The notes: generated by a model from the sequence alone, not told the origin. Shown: positions 1-5,818, numbered from the stretch's first letter. The stretch: DNA of 7,533 bases from an uncultured Dialister sp. (GCF_900541605.1 NZ_UQKJ01000094.1:1-7533), one strand, 5' to 3'. Made by a program: numbers and translations.

Positions 1-21
1 CTCCACCGCTGCCGCGGTCCC

Positions 22-43
22 CCTCCCCCATAGATGGGGGAGG
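22..43. repeat. perfect 9-bp hairpin with pyrimidine-rich arm
   Basis: Arms CCTCCCCCA (22-30) and TGGGGGAGG (35-43) pair perfectly around the loop TAGA. No T-run follows, so this is not a classic intrinsic terminator for an upstream gene. It resembles the two other 9-bp hairpins at 2525-2545 and 2622-2642, which also have one pyrimidine-rich and one purine-rich arm, so I place it with that dispersed intergenic palindrome family. Confidence 0.6.
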
Positions 44-60
44 TTACGTAAGGAAAAATC

Positions 61-90
61 GGCTCCGTCCGTTCGCACGGCGGCTGGCCA
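61..90 (-). repeat. degenerate copy of a 30-bp dispersed repeat
   Basis: Read on the minus strand, this segment shares the core CGTGCGAACG and about 21 of 30 positions with 7248-7278, and more loosely with 2414-2443. The match is weak outside the core, so membership is tentative. Confidence 0.3.
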
Positions 91-120
91 TACAACATCC
101 GCGGCGAGAGCCGCTGGACC

Positions 121-141
121 TCAACTCTCAAATCTCAACTC
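121..141. repeat. three-unit heptad tandem repeat (TCAACTC)
   Basis: Three consecutive 7-bp units, TCAACTC twice with a TCAAATC between them. On the other strand the phase TTGAGNN resembles the TTGAGCC array at 7407-7434. It lies just upstream of the AT-rich leader of the phosphoethanolamine transferase gene. The remaining 5' noncoding DNA (44-60, 91-120, 142-176) shows nothing I can name. Confidence 0.6.
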
Positions 142-176
142 TTTTTAACACTCCCATAGATGTATTTACAGAAGCT

Positions 177-205
177 TTGTGATAAAATAAATCAGATGTG
201 ATAGT
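177..205 (+). promoter_or_regulatory. candidate sigma-70 type promoter for the phosphoethanolamine transferase gene
   Basis: TTGTGA (177-182), a 17-bp spacer, then GATAGT (200-205) preceded by TGT, giving an extended -10. Both hexamers match consensus at 4 of 6 positions. The predicted start near 212 leaves a leader of about 49 nt with the ribosome site AAGGTG at 247-252. A second pair, TTGACT (222-227) and TATAAG (244-249), was set aside because its transcript would begin after that ribosome site. Confidence 0.35.
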
Positions 206-260
206 TTCAATACTTTGTCAATTGACTATGAGTTTCGTGTAAATATAAGGTGCTTACTCT

Positions 261-2354
261 ATGAATCGTAAAAGAAAAGTGTCCAAAAGAGAGACCGCAG
301 GGGGAAAGGAAGAACTGAAGAAGGCGTACAGGGACAGCCATATTTCTTCGCCCCTCAAGAAGGAAAGTCCCGGCCACTGGAAGCGGTGGTGGCTCATTGC
401 TACGCTGGTGCCCTTCTGCCTGGCTTTTTTCCTGTCCTGGTATTTCGGGGCTCCCGGGGGCTATGAGCCCTTCTCCCAGGTGAAGGTGTTCCTCCTGTTC
501 CTGCAGGTAGGGTTCGTGACGGCCTATTTCATCCGGCACCACCTGAAGAAGGCGGCTATCCACCTGTGGCTGACGATTGCATTCCTGTGGATATTATCAC
601 TCGTAGTGCCCTATCTGTCTACCCAGACCGATGTGCTTCTGGATATGTCCGATGTGTCCGGCGAACTTTCTACGCCGCTGTACCTCTTCATTTCCTGCCT
701 GTCGGCGGCGTGGATCCTGCCGGGGAAGGCGAGGGTGATCGCCCGCATTGCCTGCGTGGTGCTCATTATCCTCTATGTGTTTATCCAGTTTACCTATATC
801 GGCTATTACGCCATTACCCACTCCCTGATTTCTATCAATATGATGCTGGCCCTGGCCCAGACGAACCTGGCGGAGACCATGGAGTATATCCAGGTCAATA
901 TTCCCTATGCGGAAATCGCGGTGGGTGTGCTGGCGCTGGTGATCCTGGGATGGCTCATTTTCAAGGCCAGCCGGTTCAGTTTCAACCGGGAGCAGGTGTC
1001 CCGGAAGACCTGGTTCGTCATGCTGGGCCTTTTCATCGTGAATGTGGGCCTCTGCGGCCATTCCATCGGCGCCACCCGGCTGGCCCATGTGTATTATGAA
1101 ACCTATGAGACCCTGCACAGTTTCTCCGATTTCCAGAAGATGGTCAATGCCCGCCGCCATATGCACATCAGGGACCAGAATGTGGTGAACCGGCTGAAGG
1201 CTGCTCCTGACGGGGTGTACGTGCTTGTCATCGGCGAATCCCTCACCAGGGACCATATGAATGTGTACGGGTACCAGCGGAAGACTACGCCCTTCCAGTC
1301 GGCGGCCATCATTGATCCCCACTATACGTTCTTCAACCACGGCTATTCCTGCTATACCCAGACGGTGCAGGTGCTGACGGAAGCGCTGACGGAAAAGAAC
1401 CAATACAATGATATGACCCTGTCCGATGCGTACTCCATTATCGACATGGCCCGGGAGGCGGGATTCCGGACCACCTGGATTTCCAACCAGTCCCGGTTCG
1501 GCGTGTGGGATACGCCGATTGGCGCCATCGGTTCCGCCTGCGATGACCAGTACTGGATCAACCAGTACGTGGGCACCGACGTGGTGACAAAGGATTACGA
1601 TACCGCCCTTATTCCGTACCTGGACAAGGTGGATCCCAACAACCGGCGGCAGCTCATCGTGGTGCACCTCATGGGCAGCCACGTGAGCTACTGGGACCGG
1701 TATCCGTCGGAGTTCTACCACTGGCCGGCCAACCCCGGCGAGACCCGGAGCACCGAGGAAATCATGAATGATGAATACGATAATTCCGTGCTCTTCAACG
1801 ATTACGTCATGGAAAATATCATGAACAAGGCGGTGAACCGGCTCCATGCGGACAGCGTCCTCTATTTCTCGGACCACGGGGAACAGGTGACGGAACGGCC
1901 GGGACACAATGCGGACCAGTTCGACTATACCATGGTTCACATTCCTTTCTGGGTGTACACGTCCGATGCCTATCGGATGAGCCATCCGGCGGAAGTGGCC
2001 ACCATGACAGCCAGAAGGAACATGCCCTTCTCCAATGATATGCTCTACGATACGTTCATGGGCATCATGGGCCTCACCGCCGCCCACTATGATCCGACGG
2101 CCGATATTTTCTCGCCGAAATTTGATAAGGATATTACCACCCTAATGACCATGTACGGCAATGTGATGATCCGGAACGATGTGGAACAGCTGGGGGCGGA
2201 TCGGGACTTTATGGATTCCCTCTGGGATAAGCAGATTGCCGACCGGGCAGAGGCCAATGGACATAGAAGTTTCGACTGGAATACTTTCCACCCCGTAGCC
2301 ATTGCCGCCCAGCCCATGCCGGAAGTGGAAAATGCAGGAACGAGCCAGGAGTAG
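261..2354 (+). CDS. phosphoethanolamine transferase, EptA/CptA-type membrane sulfatase-fold enzyme
   Basis: The family moves phosphoethanolamine from phosphatidylethanolamine onto lipid A, LPS core or another surface acceptor at the outer face of the inner membrane. Residues 1-40 are a basic cytosolic tail. About five to seven hydrophobic segments follow (near 43-62, 73-92, 99-118, 137-153, 159-183, 217-236, 251-268), then a periplasmic alkaline-phosphatase-fold domain. Visible signatures are GES at 325-327, the YGYQRKTTP block (336-344), MGSH with His474, the YDNS block (506-509), SDHGE with Asp538 and His539 as metal ligands, and GHN with His549. The best match is the CptA-like subgroup, in which Ser327 sits where many relatives carry the catalytic Thr of GET. 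At 697 residues it exceeds the usual 540-580 because of the N-terminal tail and about 70 extra C-terminal residues. The start is set by AAGGTG eight bases upstream; no other Met occurs until 129. It appears monocistronic. The acceptor cannot be read from sequence. Confidence 0.9.
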   Translation: MNRKRKVSKRETAGGKEELKKAYRDSHISSPLKKESPGHWKRWWLIATLVPFCLAFFLSWYFGAPGGYEPFSQVKVFLLFLQVGFVTAYFIRHHLKKAAIHLWLTIAFLWILSLVVPYLSTQTDVLLDMSDVSGELSTPLYLFISCLSAAWILPGKARVIARIACVVLIILYVFIQFTYIGYYAITHSLISINMMLALAQTNLAETMEYIQVNIPYAEIAVGVLALVILGWLIFKASRFSFNREQVSRKTWFVMLGLFIVNVGLCGHSIGATRLAHVYYETYETLHSFSDFQKMVNARRHMHIRDQNVVNRLKAAPDGVYVLVIGESLTRDHMNVYGYQRKTTPFQSAAIIDPHYTFFNHGYSCYTQTVQVLTEALTEKNQYNDMTLSDAYSIIDMAREAGFRTTWISNQSRFGVWDTPIGAIGSACDDQYWINQYVGTDVVTKDYDTALIPYLDKVDPNNRRQLIVVHLMGSHVSYWDRYPSEFYHWPANPGETRSTEEIMNDEYDNSVLFNDYVMENIMNKAVNRLHADSVLYFSDHGEQVTERPGHNADQFDYTMVHIPFWVYTSDAYRMSHPAEVATMTARRNMPFSNDMLYDTFMGIMGLTAAHYDPTADIFSPKFDKDITTLMTMYGNVMIRNDVEQLGADRDFMDSLWDKQIADRAEANGHRSFDWNTFHPVAIAAQPMPEVENAGTSQE

Positions 2355-2384
2355 TGAGTGGCTAGTAGCTAGGTCTAGTGGCTA
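2351..2384. repeat. heptad tandem repeat (GTGGCTA type) overlapping a stop codon
   Basis: Units GTAGTGA, GTGGCTA, GTAGCTA, a six-base GGTCTA and GTGGCTA run head to tail. The first unit contains the TAG stop of the phosphoethanolamine transferase gene (2352-2354). The GTGGCTA unit recurs at 5642-5648. Confidence 0.6.
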
Positions 2385-2390
2385 GGTGGT

Positions 2391-2449
2391 CAGGCCCTGC
2401 GGGCCGGGGTCCTGTGGCTAAGCGTCGTGCGAGCGGATGGGGCTTCTAG
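2391..2449 (+). repeat. about 60-bp dispersed repeat, copy B
   Basis: This segment aligns, with one single-base gap, to the minus strand of 5819-5878. The first 19 bases, starting CAGGCCCT, differ at one position. The 30-bp core 2414-2443 matches 23 of 30 positions of the other copy, and GTGGCY at its start and TGGGGC at its end are conserved. Looser partial copies lie at 7248-7278, 7382-7405 and 7439-7470. No ORF with a ribosome site is associated with it. Confidence 0.65.
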
Positions 2450-2471
2450 CTGTTAGCTTCTAGCAGCTAGG
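2444..2471. repeat. four-unit heptad array that also forms a hairpin
   Basis: Units TTCTAGC, TGTTAGC, TTCTAGC and AGCTAGG repeat with period 7. The same bases fold as an 11-bp stem, 2446-2456 against 2460-2470, with one G-T pair and the loop CTT. There is no T-run after it, so I do not call it a terminator, although it is the first strong hairpin downstream of the phosphoethanolamine transferase gene. Confidence 0.6.
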
Positions 2472-2482
2472 AAAGCTCTACA

Positions 2483-2688
2483 GCCTGCGGCGCTTTCCAT
2501 CAGCTAACCCCAGCCCCGTGGGCAGCCCCTTCCCGGGGAAGGGGCCTCGTGTGGCGTTAATTGCACGTTTTGTGGATAGAGTCATCAGGATTCCATCGGC
2601 GGCGGAGCCGCTGATGGTTAGCCTCCTTCCTCGGGAAGGAGGTGGCGCCGCCAGGCGACGGAGGTTAGCGGATGGGTGCGCCGCAGGC
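2483..2688. repeat. 206-bp composite palindrome with nested hairpins
   Basis: The outer arms 2483-2511 and 2660-2688 are inverted copies: GCCTGCGGCGC against GCGCCGCAGGC is perfect over 11 bp, and CCATCAGCTAACC against GGTTAGCGGATGG has one mismatch, with one single-base offset between the two blocks. Inside are three compact hairpins: 2525-2545 (GCCCCTTCC arm, loop CGG), 2593-2617 (11-bp stem with one G-T pair, loop GGA) and 2622-2642 (CCTCCTTCC arm, loop TCG). The layout resembles REP/BIME-type clusters. An open frame at 2518-2850 crosses it, but it has no ribosome site and a palindrome-driven composition, so I do not call a gene. Confidence 0.65.
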
Positions 2689-2705
2689 GAACCAGCTTTC
2701 CTGGA

Positions 2706-2729
2706 AGCTAACAGCTGGCAGCTGTTAGC
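2706..2729. repeat. heptad array forming a perfect 10-bp hairpin
   Basis: Units AGCTAAC, AGCTGGC, AGCTGTT and a partial AGC follow each other with period 7. The arms GCTAACAGCT (2707-2716) and AGCTGTTAGC (2720-2729) pair perfectly around GGC. GCTGTTAGC also appears near 2450. No T-run follows. Confidence 0.6.
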
Positions 2730-2767
2730 CCCCGCCTGCTCGCATGTAACGCTGTCCATCCATATTT

Positions 2768-2784
2768 CCGCCGCTTTGCGGCGG
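2768..2784. terminator. short GC hairpin, possible weak terminator upstream of trmB
   Basis: CCGCCGC (2768-2774) and GCGGCGG (2778-2784) pair perfectly around TTT and are followed by only three T residues. It ends just before the trmB promoter. It could shield trmB from upstream readthrough, but the T-run is too short for a confident intrinsic terminator. Confidence 0.3.
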
Positions 2785-2785
2785 T

Positions 2786-2815
2786 TTGTCATACATGGGA
2801 CACTTGTGATACTAT
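2786..2815 (+). promoter_or_regulatory. promoter of the trmB-ftsW unit
   Basis: TTGTCA (2786-2791), an 18-bp spacer, and TACTAT (2810-2815) with the extended -10 TGA at 2807-2809. A start near 2822 gives a leader of about 25 nt containing AGGAGG (2837-2842), four bases before the trmB ATG. Confidence 0.55.
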
Positions 2816-2846
2816 ACAGAAGTAATCCATTTCGTCAGGAGGAATT

Positions 2847-3497
2847 ATGAGGCTTCGAAGAAAACCCTGGATTGATGAAGCAATCAAAGAATATACGTCC
2901 ATTCTCTTTTTGGAGGAACCTACCGATTTCAAAGGAAAGTGGAGGACTCTGTTTCCCCATCCGGACAATGAGCTCCATGTGGAGTTCGGCACCGGGAAAG
3001 GGCAGTTCATTTCCGGCATGGCCGCCATCCACCCCGATGTGAATTACATCGGGGTGGAAGTGCAGGAAGGGGTCATTTACTACGCCGCCAAAAAGGTGGC
3101 GGAAAAGGACCCGCCCCTGGACAATGTGCGCCTGATCCTGGGAGATGTGAGTGAAATCCTGAACATCTTCGGGGAAGGGGAAGTGGATGTGATTTACCTG
3201 AATTTCAGCGATCCCTGGCCGAAGAAGCGGCACGCCAAGCGGCGGCTCACGTACAGGGATTTCCTGAAGCGTTACGCCCTTATCCTGAAAGAAGGCGGAG
3301 AAATCCGTTTCAAAACAGACAATAAGGACCTTTTTGATTTTTCCATTGATGAATTTCGGGCAATGGGATGGGAACTTTCCGATGTGACCTATGATCTCCA
3401 TGCGGCTCCGGTGGCGGGGGACGTGGAGACGGAGTACGAGGAAAAGTTCTCCAGAAAGGGGAATCCGGTATGTCGTCTCGTAGCGAGACGTCCCTGA
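2847..3497 (+). CDS. trmB: tRNA (guanine-N7-)-methyltransferase TrmB
   Basis: TrmB methylates N7 of G46 in the tRNA variable loop, using S-adenosylmethionine, in the cytosol. The 216 residues match the usual bacterial length. The Rossmann SAM-binding motif is at 45-54 (VEFGTGKGQF), followed by Glu71 in IGVEVQ and Asp100 in LILGD. The family hallmark SDPWPKKRHAKRRL is at 121-134, FKTDN at 155-159, and the C-terminal TEYEEKF plus GNPVCRL signature at 195-211. AGGAGG (2837-2842) fixes the start. It is the first gene of a two-gene unit, and its last 28 bp are shared with the next gene, implying translational coupling. Identification is secure. Confidence 0.97.
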   Translation: MRLRRKPWIDEAIKEYTSILFLEEPTDFKGKWRTLFPHPDNELHVEFGTGKGQFISGMAAIHPDVNYIGVEVQEGVIYYAAKKVAEKDPPLDNVRLILGDVSEILNIFGEGEVDVIYLNFSDPWPKKRHAKRRLTYRDFLKRYALILKEGGEIRFKTDNKDLFDFSIDEFRAMGWELSDVTYDLHAAPVAGDVETEYEEKFSRKGNPVCRLVARRP

Positions 3498-4765
3498 TCG
3501 ATATGAAGTATGCGCCCAAAGCGTTGCAGAAAATGTTCATCGTGGCGGGCATACTGATTATCCTGGGGGCCTTTAACGTATACAGTTCGACCTATTATAT
3601 GAATATGGAATCCGGCGTGAGCCCCTACAGCCATATCCTGAGGCACCTGGTGTTCCTGGCGGTGAGCGTGGTTTTCGCGTTCATCCTGTCCCGGGTGAAT
3701 TACCGCATCATCCGGAAGGGAGCTTTCCTGTGGTGTTTCCTGACACTGGGGCTCCTGCTCCTGGTCATGGTGGCAGGCCGCACGGTGAACGGCGCCACCC
3801 GGTGGATCGCCCTGGGACCCATATCCCTGCAGCCTTCGGAAATCGCCAAGGTAACGGGCCTTATCTGGGCGGCGTCGTCCCTGGCGAAAAAGGTGGACGC
3901 CAATATGAGCATGTCCATTCTCTGGCATATCCTTAAGCCCTTCGCCCACCTGGGAAGCCATCGGAAGGGAGATTCCTTCGGCGCCATGTTCCGGTATTTC
4001 TCGCCCCTCCTTTTTCCCGTCATCATGGCGGTGCTGGTACTGAAACAGCCGGATATGGGCACCGCCGGCATGATTCTCATATTCCCGGCGCTGCTCTATG
4101 TCATTGCCGGCATGCCGGCTGTTGAAATCATCCTGGGCCTGGTGGGGTCTTTCCTGCTGTTCGTGGCGCTGGCCGTAGCCATGCCTTACCGCATGCAGCG
4201 TATTATCATCCTCTTTGAACCGGAGAAATATGCCCAGGGCATCGGGTACCAGACCATGCAGAGTCTGATTGCCGTAGGGTCCGGCGGCCTGCTGGGCCAG
4301 GGCATGGGGGAAGGGCTGTCGAAGTTCCTTTACCTGCCGGAACAGTATACGGACTTTGCCTACGCCGTTTTCAGCCAGGAGTACGGGTTCGTAGGTTCCC
4401 TGGCCCTTCTCGCCCTGTACCTGGCCTTCATGTGGTACGGCCTGTCGGTGGGACGGAAGCTGAAGCAGACTTACCCCGCCCTTCTGGTGTACGGGCTCAC
4501 CCTGCTCATTTCTGTGCAGGCCCTCATCAATATCGCCATGGTTATCGGCCTGTTCCCGGTTACCGGCATTCCGCTTCCCTTCATTTCCTTCGGCGGTACA
4601 TCGCTCCTTATGAATATCGCCGCCCTGGGCCTTATCTGGGGGACCGCTACCCAGAGCCTTCGGGAGTCCGATGAACTGGAACGGAAACAGAGAATCGCCG
4701 CCATGGAAGGCCGGCCCCTGACTTTTGGGGAGCTTTCGGGCAGGGTATACGGAAAAAGACGATAA
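3470..4765 (+). CDS. ftsW: FtsW/RodA/SpoVE-family lipid II polymerase (probably FtsW)
   Basis: SEDS proteins polymerise lipid II into glycan strands with a partner class B PBP, in the inner membrane at the septum (FtsW) or side wall (RodA). The 431 residues carry about ten hydrophobic segments and the family blocks NGATRWI (107-113), QPSEIAK (121-127), KQPDMG (192-197), IAVGSGGLLGQG (267-278), LPEQYTDFAYAV with the catalytic-type Asp295, and the last-helix block from GIPLPFISFGGTS (366-378). The block mix fits Firmicute FtsW slightly better than RodA, but I cannot separate them firmly. The loop at about 141-180 seems roughly 20 residues longer than usual. The start is chosen from AAGGGG (3456-3461), eight bases upstream; Met12 at 3503 lacks a ribosome site. 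It overlaps trmB by 28 bp and ends in a terminator. Confidence 0.92.
   Translation: MSSRSETSLIDMKYAPKALQKMFIVAGILIILGAFNVYSSTYYMNMESGVSPYSHILRHLVFLAVSVVFAFILSRVNYRIIRKGAFLWCFLTLGLLLLVMVAGRTVNGATRWIALGPISLQPSEIAKVTGLIWAASSLAKKVDANMSMSILWHILKPFAHLGSHRKGDSFGAMFRYFSPLLFPVIMAVLVLKQPDMGTAGMILIFPALLYVIAGMPAVEIILGLVGSFLLFVALAVAMPYRMQRIIILFEPEKYAQGIGYQTMQSLIAVGSGGLLGQGMGEGLSKFLYLPEQYTDFAYAVFSQEYGFVGSLALLALYLAFMWYGLSVGRKLKQTYPALLVYGLTLLISVQALINIAMVIGLFPVTGIPLPFISFGGTSLLMNIAALGLIWGTATQSLRESDELERKQRIAAMEGRPLTFGELSGRVYGKRR
3474..3490 (+). promoter_or_regulatory. 7-bp hairpin inside the trmB/ftsW overlap
   Basis: CGTCTCG (3474-3480) and CGAGACG (3484-3490) pair perfectly around TAG, beginning one base after the ftsW start codon (3470-3472) and before the trmB stop (3495-3497). 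Ribosomes finishing trmB would melt it. A role in coupling is inference; the inverted repeat itself is directly visible. Confidence 0.4.
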
Positions 4766-4793
4766 AAAAAGCATCCGGAAGGATGCTTTTTTT
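4764..4793. terminator. strong, symmetric intrinsic terminator after ftsW
   Basis: Seven A, GCATCC, the tetraloop GGAA (GNRA type), GGATGC, then seven T. The stem is 13 bp including the A-T part, and it can work in either direction. It starts inside the ftsW stop codon (4763-4765) and its T-run ends one base before the next gene's ribosome site. Confidence 0.9.
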
Positions 4794-4806
4794 GAAAGGA
4801 AATGAA

Positions 4807-5340
4807 ATGGAAAGAAACAGCAAAGAATCGAAGCCGCTGGTGGTCCTTTTTCCTTTCCCGGAACAGGGAAACAGTAGGGAGCTCCTCGAAGGCTCCGCAG
4901 AAATCCTTCGTAAGTCGGGGCAGAAGGTGGACCTTCTTTTCCGGGATACCCTTCCGGAAGATAAAAAGCTCCCCTGCCGCCTGCTGGCCTTTGCAAAGGA
5001 AATCCAGGAGACCGGGCAGCTGGCCCTGAAAGCGGCGGCTTTGGGCCTTTCGGGGGATGTGGTATACGGCGGAACGGACCTCGGCATAAGCCTGGAAAGG
5101 GGAAATGTGATTACCACATTCGGACAGGACCATTTCCAATCCACCTTCGTCCATACGGAGGCCTGGGCCTTTCCGGCGGCGGGGGACAGGGACCTTTCCC
5201 GGTCACTTGAGAATCCGGTCATCAAAAGGACCCTTTTCCAGGTGTATACGGGACTCATGATCCATGCGCTGGGCAGGACGGATTCCTTTCTCTCCGCCAT
5301 GGACGAAGCCCGGCGGCTGTGGAGAAGGAACGGGGACTGA
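4807..5340 (+). CDS. hypothetical 177-residue protein, possible divergent flavodoxin-like fold
   Basis: I do not recognise a family with confidence. Residues 11-45 (VVLFPFPEQGNSRELLEG, then a helix and KVDLLF) recall the first strand-loop-helix of NADPH-dependent FMN reductases, where the phosphate loop reads GSPRKNGNT. The GS of that loop is replaced here, and the later conserved blocks of that family are not evident. No signal peptide or membrane segment is seen, so it is probably cytosolic. The C-terminal third is helical and basic. The start is ATG 4807, six bases after GAAAGGA (4794-4800). The upstream in-frame ATG at 4783 lies inside the terminator stem and has no ribosome site. No clear promoter separates it from ftsW, so expression depends on readthrough or on a promoter within ftsW. 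It is convergent with the next gene. Confidence 0.75.
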   Translation: MERNSKESKPLVVLFPFPEQGNSRELLEGSAEILRKSGQKVDLLFRDTLPEDKKLPCRLLAFAKEIQETGQLALKAAALGLSGDVVYGGTDLGISLERGNVITTFGQDHFQSTFVHTEAWAFPAAGDRDLSRSLENPVIKRTLFQVYTGLMIHALGRTDSFLSAMDEARRLWRRNGD

Positions 5341-5343
5341 CAG

Positions 5344-5598
5344 TTATCCCCTGAAATATTTCCGGGCCAGGTCCCAGGTAATGCCGGCGGCCTTCTGGAA
5401 CAGGTACAGGCTGAAGGCTTTCTTCGGATGGAAGAGCCAGTAGGCCTTCGTAATGGGCTCCAGGGGTTTCAGGATTTCTGGTGCCTCCGCCGGAGCTTCT
5501 TTTTTCGGAAGACTGGGAGCCTTGTCTTTCTTAAATCCTTTGGACGCCAGGGCAGCGGCCAGAATGAGGAGAAGGACTTTCGCCAATTTACTATTCAT
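5344..5598 (-). CDS. small exported or membrane-anchored protein of unknown function
   Basis: An 84-residue protein on the minus strand. MNSKLAK followed by a hydrophobic stretch (8-18) and ALASKG makes an N-terminal signal peptide or single anchor; there is no lipobox cysteine. A Lys/Pro/Ala-rich linker spans about 22-48, and a C-terminal part rich in aromatic and basic residues (50-84, with YWLFHPKK and SLYLFQK) could lie on a membrane. I know of no family. Its reality rests on an excellent ribosome site, AAAGGAG, eight bases before the ATG (plus-strand 5607-5613), and a matching extended -10 promoter. Its stop is 3 bp from the convergent gene's stop, with only a 5-bp stem (5332-5336 with 5347-5351) between the transcripts. 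Confidence 0.75.
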   Translation of the reverse strand: MNSKLAKVLLLILAAALASKGFKKDKAPSLPKKEAPAEAPEILKPLEPITKAYWLFHPKKAFSLYLFQKAAGITWDLARKYFRG

Positions 5599-5619
5599 AG
5601 GAATGTCTCCTTTGGAATA

Positions 5620-5648
5620 ATCATAGCAGAATCAGCGGCTGGTGGCTA
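5620..5648 (-). promoter_or_regulatory. extended -10 promoter of the minus-strand small gene
   Basis: Read on the minus strand: TAGCCA (5643-5648), a 17-bp spacer, and TATGAT (5620-5625) preceded by TGC. The predicted start near 5613 sits at the edge of the ribosome site, so the leader would be only about 15 nt. The -35 lies in a GTGGCTA heptad repeat. Confidence 0.4.
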
Positions 5649-5655
5649 GTGGAGG
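5635..5655. repeat. three-unit heptad repeat (GTGGCTA type)
   Basis: Units GCGGCTG, GTGGCTA and GTGGAGG. The central unit is identical to units at 2358-2364 and 2378-2384. Confidence 0.45.
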
Positions 5656-5698
5656 GGGAGATCGAGGCCGAGGTCGAGATCGAGGAGGACGGGACCGG

Positions 5699-5780
5699 AA
5701 AAATCAGGAATTAGGAATTAGGAATGAGGAATGAGGAATGGTTGTGGCGGCGCACAAATCGGGAAGCGCCGCATTATGAA
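5699..5780 (+). repeat. dispersed heptad-plus-hairpin element, copy 1
   Basis: AAAAATCA, five 7-bp units (GGAATTA twice, GGAATGA twice, GGAATGG; 5707-5741), TTGT, then a stem GCGGCGC (5747-5753) with GCGCCGC (5766-5772). A second copy lies at 7281-7348. After the variable heptads the two agree at 35 of 38 positions through the stem, so they share an origin and differ mainly in heptad number, five against three. Confidence 0.8.
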
Positions 5781-5818
5781 TTCCGGCAGCGGCTTTTGGG
5801 GGAATTAGCCGTTAGAAG

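Noticed and set aside
222..249. TTGACT and TATAAG as a promoter for the first gene
   Set aside because: The start would fall after the ribosome site AAGGTG (247-252), leaving the ATG without it.
597..2087. 496-codon open frame on the minus strand
   Set aside because: Antisense to the phosphoethanolamine transferase gene with a His/Val/Gly-biased composition and no recognisable domain.
2518..2850. 110-codon open frame on the plus strand
   Set aside because: Crosses the nested palindromes, has no ribosome site, and runs through the trmB promoter to overlap its start.
4783..4806. Upstream in-frame ATG for the 177-residue protein
   Set aside because: It lies within the terminator stem without a ribosome site, whereas ATG 4807 has GAAAGGA six bases upstream.
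3389..4996. 535-codon open frame on the minus strand
   Set aside because: It runs antisense to ftsW and its flanks, is rich in His, Gln and Pro as expected of a shadow frame, and shows no motifs; the plus-strand frame has clear SEDS motifs and a ribosome site.
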